From contig JAQMWT010000245.1 of assembly GCA_029834535.1 (NCBI GenBank), forward strand, positions 1-47,540: a stretch of 47,540 nucleotides of DNA. The letters are read 5' to 3'. Made by a program: the position numbers and the translations under genes. Below the pieces are notes generated by a model. That model saw nothing but the letters and a program-made list of their open reading frames with translations, did not search any database and was not told the DNA's origin. This DNA comes from Chrysophaeum taylorii. Taxonomy: Eukaryota; Sar; Pelagophyceae; Pelagomonadales; Pelagomonadaceae. Of the stretch, positions 11,301-17,870 are shown piece after piece. Positions within the stretch are counted from its first letter, which is position 1, and every line of letters begins with the position of its first letter.

Positions 11301-12598
11301 ACTTCTCCACGCGGGAAAATCCACTCGAGCCGGCCAACGGCCACCGACGCGGGTGGCGTGCGTTCCGCGGTGCTCATCCGCGGGGCGAAAAGCGAGCGCG
11401 TCACTGACTGGAGATAAGTGCACGCGCGAGCGGCTCCTTCCTCACGCAGCGCGCGGCCAACTTTCCGCGCGAGCTGATCCCAGGTTCGTTTGCTCGCGAG
11501 TCCCGCAAGCGTGTCACTCAGCGCCTTGGGCAAACGCGCCACTCCGCTGTCAACGTCGACGACGGCGACGCCGTCGTCGCGCATCGCGTCGTCGAAACCT
11601 TCGCATTCGTCCGAGAGAATTTCGTTCGATGTTGCGCTTTGCTCCTTCGAAGCGCATAAGTTCTCGGACTCTCGTAGTTCGGCGAGGCCCGTGAGTGATG
11701 ACGAGAAGCACGTCGGGAGAGCACACCGAGCGCTCGAGTCATCCTCGTCATCTCCAACGCGCGATGCGGCGGATCGCTCAAACGGTGACGAGGGGGTGTT
11801 GCTGTCCACAGCAGATTTTTGGTCGCGCCACGCCGCCCGGTCGCGCGCATCGATGCCGACGATGAATGGGACGGGCGCCGACAGCAGGTGGATGGCGTCA
11901 GTCGACGGGAGGACGGGCGCGTAGACGTGCGCGTACGCGATCGGCTCGACGCACGACACGATCGCTGCCGCTAAGGGTGCTAGATGGTCGTTGTCGCCTG
12001 CTCGGAGCGCGATGCGTTGTTCGAGGAGCAACCCGGCCCAAGCCTGGACGATCGCTTCGCCGCTTAGGCGCGCCAGAGCCGCCGCGCACGCCGCGTCGGA
12101 GCAAACAGCGCTCGCGCAGTCCGCGTCTGTCGTTGGTTGCGCGTCGTCGAAAGGATCATCGGAGGATTGGGGTCGTTGAAGGCGGTGCATCCGAGTTGCA
12201 GTGGAAGACGACCCGTCGAGCACGTTCTTGGCCGCGACGCGCGCCTCGGCGATGCCGCGCTTGCCAGCCTCGATAACCGAGTCGAGCGCCGCGCACAGCA
12301 AAGCGAATTGAGGCTTTCGCGAAAGGGCAACCAGGCGCAGGCCATGCAGTTCTCTTCCGCCGCCGAGCGGGGTGATTACCGCATGCACGCGCGTCCCGTC
12401 GCCATGTGTGAGCGACGCCCGTAACGGTCGGTTCTCAGGCAAGAGCCACTGCCGCAACGAAGCGACGTCGAGCGCGTCCAGAACGCTCGAGTCGCCGACT
12501 TGCTGGTGCACCCGATCGCCGATCAGGACAAGTGCTTCGGCAACTCCGCGCGGCGCGCCCTCGGCGAGCACGGTGTGCCTCTTGGAGCGGTACCTCAT
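8321..12598 (-). CDS. Large DUF547-domain protein
   Basis: The 1425-residue single-exon protein starts at ATG 12598-12596. The C-terminal third carries the DUF547 signature: A-F-W-I-N-V-H-N-L near residue 1112, and a G-G-x-x-L-S-x-F-x-I-E-H-x-I-L-R block near 1165-1175, matching the family's usual FWINxYN and IExxILR motifs. A glutamine tract (about residues 1320-1337, encoded at 8588-8636) interrupts the domain's distal part. The first 1000 residues are mostly low-complexity, Ser/Arg-rich and presumably disordered. DUF547 proteins are widespread in plants, algae and bacteria, and their biochemical role is not settled. The length is well above the usual 400-700 residues, so the N-terminal extension is specific to this lineage or contains a domain I cannot identify. 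Confidence 0.85.
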   Translation of the reverse strand: MRYRSKRHTVLAEGAPRGVAEALVLIGDRVHQQVGDSSVLDALDVASLRQWLLPENRPLRASLTHGDGTRVHAVITPLGGGRELHGLRLVALSRKPQFALLCAALDSVIEAGKRGIAEARVAAKNVLDGSSSTATRMHRLQRPQSSDDPFDDAQPTTDADCASAVCSDAACAAALARLSGEAIVQAWAGLLLEQRIALRAGDNDHLAPLAAAIVSCVEPIAYAHVYAPVLPSTDAIHLLSAPVPFIVGIDARDRAAWRDQKSAVDSNTPSSPFERSAASRVGDDEDDSSARCALPTCFSSSLTGLAELRESENLCASKEQSATSNEILSDECEGFDDAMRDDGVAVVDVDSGVARLPKALSDTLAGLASKRTWDQLARKVGRALREEGAARACTYLQSVTRSLFAPRMSTAERTPPASVAVGRLEWIFPRGEVSPAQQQQPKMGGRASSTAATNFCRIRSSASVWAEFDGVAFWAYETADHHGSYDKASPRRDGNTDGNDIADFLSLRDRAAVASAGVYPLIWLPIESLESVSPLDDKRFELTMSHDGNAWCGLATTASPQKRRRRRFIFVGLDAVCNRSWCAALEAAAAKTRAHRRLVEMNGGAWSPSHRRIEESDEVTKLRDAVVRTQGVRLLFRRHFEAFPVDQRHEAQSKPSRENDEQVRSGKEDHERPMSPTRMMSVVFQNLFGIKAVGKGSLGRDQVVFSLSPRQQRKIHEMRRARTFGRGQMSKSFDEEDLDNLRASSEQRFPSLGSIDTFDEVCDSLASPTAQPSEMQLARVLGLALDSGGERANEPQQPGTVTSPRASHPMLSPAKSGWRSRNTSDFEERSSTAASSEDAGDREVLLKRPRMIALFPSDEEAVATSGALNAKYLRDDDDDIAHQLDELLRHSPPAPAEEKVRPTNTLERQPGLKQVVTPPAPMLRRHAAKELAPGSLTRRDASSDVSEGSLGEATSASQHRRRQRPSVRENTPIITMVGATSPRRSILRPNDVVAALLDRLIATVRFQRSWPSMVPESPSSRTIAESFNSLNSDERSFSQTSESRGSPKTSSGRSLLEGCSPEGLRGQLEAVRKSTSYAAFAEASALLCRINIEALARDDDSDIHDEGDDDAERIAFWINVHNLAVFHACIARGPPPTQRGPSIAMRYYAWSRAQKYAVGGVALSVFQIEHSILRAQSANPSSWTGWLADLARFGQKDDRRFLSPKSPPPPELSFALFTPTKSSAPLTVFRATSRLGLDAELRAHAAKGLSQVVRVHPGVSHRRRRALPPLSPAPSTSHEIPSRLPPPLTPHASHVTPLRETAIVEATPPPFRNSCDDPPAAKQQQPQQQHQQQQQQQRVFVVVLPAVVRWYARDWGHGNLDIVDYVHRLLARELEDFRLGEVIAAAHEDVVAATSRNSGWNTQKSSFALKLDYASYDWTPAFAIC

Positions 12599-13161
12599 CG
12601 TTTGCAAACTGCACTAAGGATTCAAGACGCAGAGTTTTCTTCTTGCCTGGTGGAGCAACTGATTAAAAATAAAAGAAATCATATTGTGACGACGTCATTG
12701 TAAGTATGTTTTTGTGTAGATAGTCCTACAGATATATCCTATGCAACAACGTATGCTGGTAACGAATAACGTCGTCGTCCTAGTAGGAATAATTGCAAAA
12801 TAAATTCTCGAGGGTAAGTAAGGCGATGATGGATGACCTTGGACAATTTCGAACTTTTGGGGTCCTGTATTGGGTCATCTAAAGGGAGGTGCCTCATGAA
12901 TCCTGAGCCTTGCGAGGGCATCCGCCCTCCCGGCGTAGGTTAGCACCTATTCGCCTCCCGGGCGGGCCGGTTGGCAGCCGGAACGTTCGCAGTGGGACGG
13001 GGTATGGCCGGGGGGCGAAGACGGAAGGTTATCGACGAGTTGGTTGTCAGTCACATCGCGGTCTCCTCGTCGCATGGCGACAAGCTTGATGGTCACTCTC
13101 CGCCGACCGACCTTTCGGCGCTCCTCGTCTACAGGCCCGTGATTCCGGACTGGCTCCTGTC
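12599..13161. other. Intergenic with part of a dispersed repeat
   Basis: The AT-rich stretch 12650-12830 holds the DUF547 upstream region. From about 13065 the sequence resembles 29125-29275 (shared CGCATGGCGACA, TTTCGGCGC-CCTCGTCT and a terminal (TTAG)n run), so this is one copy of a dispersed repeat. The inverted-repeat boundary at 13162 falls inside it. Confidence 0.5.
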
Positions 13162-13215
13162 GGTCCGGCCTGGCTCCCATGCTCGGGAGAGGTCTGAAGT
13201 TAGTTAGTTAGTTAA
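13065..13215. repeat. Dispersed repeat copy A ending in (TTAG)n
   Basis: Aligned by eye to 29125-29275. Shared blocks appear in the same order and both end in TTAGTTAGTTAGTTA. The minus-strand reading frames also share residues (R-x-H-G, V-A-M-R). It may be a fragment of a transposon whose identity I cannot tell. Confidence 0.5.
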
Positions 13216-15715
13216 GGGAGGGGCGTTGCATTCATCAGTAGTTTATTAAAGCTGAGACCTCGCCAGGGCCTTCTATTCCCACGCCCTCGTGCGGCATCGT
13301 GAGCGCATTATCGCGCGTGGGGGTTCGTTCGTTCATTTTTTTCTGAATAATAATGTCATCATGCTATAATACTGAGGCTTCCTTCCATCATCATCACATG
13401 CGCAAAATTGCGAGTTTAATTATAAATTAATTAGTTAATAACAACAAAGGCGCGTCGCGTAAAAACGAGATAAGCGAGAGCTCAAGACCCCGCGGGTGCA
13501 CAATAAAAATAAAAAGACAATACGTGCTGGCGCGCGCGTGCCCCCAAAAAACCAACGACCGATAAAGGTATGCATCGCAAGTCGGAAAGAATGTCCCGGC
13601 AGGCTAGGCTAGTGAATGTGAGTCCACCCATTTTGTCGGGGTTGTAGGTAAGCAGACTATTACGACGACGACGACGACGACGACTACTCGGAAAGGCGTA
13701 GCGTGTCTCGATTGCGGGCCGCCACGCGGGCACGAGGGTCGAGAGCGAGATCGATACAGATTCGAGACGACTCGCCCCGTCATGTACAGTGGCCACGTGG
13801 TGGTGGCGGTGGTGGTGGTGGTAGTTCTTCGAAGAAGAAGACGGAGTCGTCCTCGTCGAAGCGAGAGCGCGCGCCAAAAAAAAAAGAATCGGCGCGCGGA
13901 CACTAGCCTCAGCAGCCAGCTTTGGCGGGCGAGAGACCAGAGGCTTTCGTGATGGTTAGATCACAAAACTCTTCGGCATTGGTAGGGTGTATACCGATGG
14001 TCGAAATAAAGTCGTCGTAGGTCGCGCCGCAGCGCATCGCGACGGCAAAGCCCTGCGTGACCTCGCCGGCGTTGGGTCCGAGGTAGTGAAAACCGAGGAC
14101 GGTGCCGTCGGCCTTATCGACGAGGAGCTTGGCGAAGGCCCTGTCGGCCCTCGCGGCGCGCGCTTCCGAGAGCGCGTGCTCGAGGGGCGCGAACTCGGAG
14201 ACGTAGACCTCGAGGTCGGCACACTCGGCTCGGGCTTGGTCTTCGGTGAGACCGACGGTGCCGAATTCGAGGGGCGTGAAGACGGTGGTCGGCACGTAGT
14301 CGTAGTCCACGGGCTCGTCGACGCCGCCGCCGAAGAGGCGTCGCGCCAGGCGCCGGCCCGCTTCGATCGCGACCGGCGTGAGTTCGGGCCGCCCTTCGAG
14401 GACGTCGCCAATAGCGTAGACGTGAGGGGCTCCGGGGAGCTGTTCGTCCTTGAGTTTGCCGGTCCTGGCGTCGAGGCTCTCGCTGGCACCCGGGACGTTT
14501 TCGAGCCGGAGACCTTCAGCGTCGGCTCGACGACCGACTGCCGCGAGCACGGTGTCGTACTCTGCCGTGTCCCCCGTCGAGTCGGTCACGCGCAGGACGT
14601 CGCCGACCTTCTCGATCTTCGTCGGCACGCGGCCCGTCTGAAACGCTATTCCGCGTCGACCCGCGTCGTCGGTGATCTTCGATACGCACTCGCGATCGAA
14701 GCCGCGCAGCGCGACCGACCGCACCATGCAAGTCACGGGGTACCCGAGGCCAGCGAGAAAGCCAGCGCACTCGAGCGCGACGTAGCCGCCCCCCACGCAC
14801 AGCGTCCTGCCCGGCGGTTTCTTCGACGAAAAGATGTCGTCGCTGTCGACCGCGTGCTCGGCGCCTTCGCAAGGCAGCGCGCTCGGCCGACCGCCAACGG
14901 CGACCACGAACCGCGCCGCCGTTATGGTGCTGGTTTCTCCCTTGGCGTTGCGCACCTCCAGCGCATGCGCGTCCTCGAAGGCGGCGAGCCGATTCAGGTA
15001 GTCAATCCCGGCCTCGCGGAGCGCGACGCGGTACTCGAAGTTCAACCCCTTGATGTGGTTCTGCACGCTCGTCCGCAGCGCGCCCCAATCAACGACGTCG
15101 CGCCTCGCCACGTCCCACCCAAACGCCGCGGCGTCGTCGCGCATCGCCTCGCCGGCGAGCGCCGACGCGTGCATCAGCTTCTTCGGAATGCATCCGACGT
15201 TGACGCACGTCCCGCCGAGACCCCACCTCGAGCCCGCCGGCGACGGCTTGACGAAGTCCACCACCGCCACCTTGGCGCCCAGCCGCGCGCACTCCTGCGA
15301 GCACGCGAGCCCCCCGCTCCCGCCCCCGATTACCACCACGTCGTACTCGAATCCGTGATCCTCTCTAAACCCGTCGTCGACCGTTCTCGATTCCAGTCTT
15401 CGCGCCGCGGGCCGCAAGAGCCCTCGCGCCCACTCGACCGTCGCGTCGCACCCTCCGACGAACGTGCTTTCCCCCGGTGTTCTTCCCGCGTACACGAACG
15501 GACTCGACTCGTGTTGCGACGCCGCCTCGCTTTTCGGAACGAGCGACCGGTACGACGCCAGCTGCTCCCGGAACTCGTCGCGCGTCGCCGACTCGTGCAG
15601 CTCCGAGCCGTACCGCGTCGGGTACAGCAAGCTCAGCGACGACGCGATATGGGCGGCGCGCTGGTACCAAGGACACCCGGTCCACCTGCGAACAAGAAAA
15701 AAATCCTCTGAGCTC
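13162..15715. repeat. Right arm of large inverted repeat
   Basis: Partner of 1-2520. This arm contains the intact thioredoxin reductase frame and short homopolymers, so it is the reliable copy. It starts at GGTCCGGCC inside the dispersed repeat and ends in the single intron of the thioredoxin reductase gene, where the window's first base falls. Confidence 0.93.
13210..13902 (-). other. Thioredoxin reductase 3' UTR region (expected to hold the SECIS)
   Basis: A selenoprotein needs a SECIS hairpin in its 3' UTR. On the minus strand the first 400 nt contain one ATGA (13783-13780), followed about 17 nt later by an AA in a potentially looped, GC-paired segment. Spacing and the 3' GA are not convincing, so this is only a candidate. 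The region also has (CAC)n and (GTC)n runs and an AT-rich end near 13420-13445. Confidence 0.35.
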
Positions 15716-15785
15716 TGAGCCATCATCATCGTTCCACGCACCCACAAACGTGAATGACCAATTTCGACGACGACGACGACGCCAT
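13903..15785 (-). CDS. TrxR: Selenocysteine thioredoxin reductase with glutaredoxin-like N-terminus
   Basis: CDS complement(join(13903..15685,15742..15785)), 608 residues. The short exon 1 is joined by a 56-nt intron with donor GTGCGT and acceptor CGCAG. Residues 1-105 form a glutaredoxin-like fold: strand K-L-V-I-H-V, active-site position C19-P-W-Y, and the distal V-G-G-C-D motif; the second active-site Cys is Tyr. Then follows the high-molecular-weight thioredoxin reductase body: FAD motif G-G-G-S-G-G (about 135-140), redox C175-V-N-V-G-C180, the NADPH fold G-G-G-Y-V-A-L-E, and G-I-H-P-x-x-A-E-E in the dimer interface. The C-terminus is G-C-U-G: TGA at 13911-13909 is followed by GGC and TAG, as in animal and algal Sec enzymes. 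It uses NADPH to reduce thioredoxin. It is divergent from centrin-1 with 147 bp between starts. Confidence 0.9.
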
Positions 15786-15932
15786 GCGACGCACCGACGA
15801 CCCACTCAAGGTGGTGGTGGTGGTCGTCGTCGCCGCCGCCGCCGCAACGGCGGCGACACACCTCACAGCCAACCGCACTATGGTTGAATCCTCCCGTTTC
15901 GTGTACCAGAACGAACGGCTCTGAACTTTCAA
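15786..15932. promoter_or_regulatory. Short bidirectional promoter region, TrxR/centrin-1
   Basis: Only 147 bp separate the ATG of thioredoxin reductase (minus) and the ATG of centrin-1 (plus), so both promoters must lie here or overlap. It contains a (GGT/ACC)n-like trinucleotide stretch near 15810-15850. No defined element is recognised. Confidence 0.45.
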
Positions 15933-16562
15933 ATGGTGCGCCAGACAAATCCACCTCCACCACGACGTCGTTCACCGCGCTTACGTCGCAGCCCAAACGC
16001 CCGACCAAGACCTACGAGCGACCTGGCCTCTCGGAGGAGGAGATCGAGGAGATCCGCGAGGCATTTAACCTCTTCGACACCGACGGCTCGGGGACAATAG
16101 ATCCCAAGGAGCTCAAGGCGGCGATGCAGTCGCTGGGGTTCGAGGCGAAGAATCAGACGATCTATCAAATGATTGGCGACATCGACAAGGACCACTCGGG
16201 TTCGATCGACTTCGAGGAGTTTCTCGACATGATGACCGCCAAGATGTCCGACAAGGATACGCGCGAAGACATCCAGAAGGTCTTCAATTTGTTCGACGAC
16301 GACCAGACGGGCCACATTACCTTGCGAAACTTGAAGCGCGTCGCCAAGGAGCTCGGCGAGACCATGTCGGACGCCGAGCTCATGGAGATGATCGAGCGCG
16401 CAGATACCGATCAGGACGGTGCGCCGCCGCCGCCGCCGCCCCGGTCTCGATTGATGTCGTTGTTTTTGTGGCTGTTATGTAATGCTTACACGCGCCACCA
16501 CAATAGGCGAGATTTCGCCCGACGAATTCTATGCGATCATGACGAAGAAGACGTTTACGTAG
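15933..16562 (+). CDS. CETN: Centrin-1 (EF-hand, basal body)
   Basis: CDS join(15933..15935,15992..16418,16507..16562), 161 residues. Exon 1 is only the ATG; introns are 56 nt (GTGCGC…CGCAG) and 88 nt (GTGCGC…ATAG). The protein begins [13 protein letters not shown] and has four EF-hands: loops start D-T-D-G-S-G-T, D-K-D-H-S-G-S, D-D-D-Q-T-G-H and D-T-D-Q-D-G-E. The last exon ends K-K-T-F-T. Length and layout are those of the centrin/CDC31 family, calcium-binding proteins of centrioles and flagellar basal bodies. The extended open frame upstream of exon 2 is intronic and not protein. Its near-twin is at 39429-40038, with identical exon sizes and intron positions. Confidence 0.92.
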
Positions 16563-16745
16563 TTTCGTCCTGCTCGTTCGTTGGCTCCAGACAGATCGCG
16601 ATCGGGCGCGGCGGGGCTCTCGCGAGTGAATCGCGCGGGTCCGTCGTCTCGCTGTGCGTCGATCGGGCGTATTTCAGGGTTAGCTGTATAGATCTTCGGC
16701 TGCACCCCATTGTTTATTGACAATCATCCGTCAGCATTAAGGTCG

Positions 16746-16809
16746 GTCAATCAGTCAGTCAGTCAGTCAGTCAGTCAGTCAGTCAGTCAGTCAGTCAGTC
16801 AGTCAGTCA
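16746..16809. repeat. (TCAG)n microsatellite
   Basis: About 14 tandem copies of the tetranucleotide. It begins immediately at the stop codon of the kinase gene (minus strand TGA at 16809-16807), so the 3' UTR of that gene starts inside the repeat. Confidence 0.9.
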
Positions 16810-17757
16810 AAATCCGTTGAAGAGAGCGGTTTGGTCCGCGTACGCTCGACCACGACTGTCCTCAAGCGTGGTCTCTTGACAGTCTTGTACCCAGTCGAGG
16901 TAGCCAACATCACGACAGTAAGGCGGCGCGGGCGCGTCGACGACGGTTTCCCAATCCTCCAGTCTGGCGAGGCCAAATGCTCGAAAATCCGCTTTAGCCT
17001 CAGGACGTCTTGATGGTGCGGTTTGTAACAGGACGGATAGAGTACCGAGGACGTCGTCGGGTTGGATGCTGGCCTTGGCTACGTCGAAGCCAGCGAGAAT
17101 GAGCGCCCGGAGCTTGAAGAAAGAATCGTCGTTGTTGTCGTCATCCCAGAAGGGAGGCTTCCCGGTGAGCATTTCAAAAAAGAAGATACCGAGCGCCCAC
17201 CAGTCGACGCCGTAGCTATGGCCCGAACGCGAGATCATCTCGGGAGCCATGCAGTGCGGCGTGCCGCAAAACGTGTTCCGACTTTGTCCGGCGACAACGG
17301 TCGCGGCAGCGCCAAAATCGACGATTCGAATTTTACCAACATCGTCGAGCATGATATTGCTCGCCTTGAGGTCCCTATGGATGATCCCTTTGGAATGCAT
17401 GTACTCAATCGCGACGAGCGTTTGCGCGGCGTAGTAACGCGCGGTCGCGGGCGCGAGCCTTCCTGCTCGCTTGACATGACGATACAAGGGTCCGCCAACC
17501 ACGGCTTCCATGACGAAGTAGACGTGAGCTTTGTCCTTGGCCGTTCGATAGCACGACGCAATCAGCGGATGCGACAGCGCTTGGAGAGCATCGCGTTCGC
17601 TTCTGATGACGATCGGATTGACCATCGAGCGTGCGTACGCCTTGACAACGCATAACTTTCCGTCGGACTCGTTGTAACACATCACAACGCGGCTCCCGGC
17701 CTTGGCCGCGATCGTCAGCCGTGCGCCCCCGAAAACGCCTTCGTCGAGGCTCGCCAT
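16807..17757 (-). CDS. AGC-family protein kinase, PKA/PKG-like catalytic subunit
   Basis: The 316-residue single exon starts at ATG 17757-17755. Kinase motifs run in order: a loosely conserved glycine loop (G-G-A-R near residues 10-13), the ATP-binding lysine in V-V-K-A-Y (K39), a catalytic H-R-D-L-K-A-S-N loop, D-F-G, an activation segment with T-F-C-G-T-P and a C-M-A-P-E variant of the usual Y-L-A-P-E, and V-D-W-W-A-L-G. The chain ends F-N-G-F, the C-terminal F-x-x-F that docks in the PIF pocket of PKA catalytic subunits. There is no regulatory cyclic-nucleotide domain, so it is a catalytic subunit or a stand-alone kinase. The start is 113 bp from that of CCDC39 on the other strand. Confidence 0.88.
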   Translation of the reverse strand: MASLDEGVFGGARLTIAAKAGSRVVMCYNESDGKLCVVKAYARSMVNPIVIRSERDALQALSHPLIASCYRTAKDKAHVYFVMEAVVGGPLYRHVKRAGRLAPATARYYAAQTLVAIEYMHSKGIIHRDLKASNIMLDDVGKIRIVDFGAAATVVAGQSRNTFCGTPHCMAPEMISRSGHSYGVDWWALGIFFFEMLTGKPPFWDDDNNDDSFFKLRALILAGFDVAKASIQPDDVLGTLSVLLQTAPSRRPEAKADFRAFGLARLEDWETVVDAPAPPYCRDVGYLDWVQDCQETTLEDSRGRAYADQTALFNGF

Positions 17758-17870
17758 ATGCAATTAGACTTATATATTTTCCTCCGGATTTGTTCAAATG
17801 ACGTCGGGCGTGCAACGCTAGGGAAAAAAAGATGTGCTGAAGGATTATTACTTCTACGCATAGCACAGAG
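17758..17870. promoter_or_regulatory. Bidirectional promoter region, kinase/CCDC39
   Basis: 113 bp lie between two divergent start codons. No recognised motif; shared regulation is inferred from spacing and from the likely axonemal role of CCDC39. Confidence 0.4.

Noticed and set aside
13903..13911. TGA as the true stop of thioredoxin reductase
   Set aside because: The following GGC TAG completes the Gly-Cys-Sec-Gly end that defines Sec thioredoxin reductases, and the inverted copy keeps the same codons.
13987..15711. Plus-strand open frame of 574 codons opposite thioredoxin reductase
   Set aside because: It is the antisense shadow of a strongly conserved enzyme in GC-rich DNA; its translation is low-complexity Arg/Val-rich and matches nothing known.
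15929..16315. Minus-strand frame of 128 codons opposite centrin-1
   Set aside because: It also appears opposite centrin-2, but only because the exons are nearly identical; it is antisense shadow.
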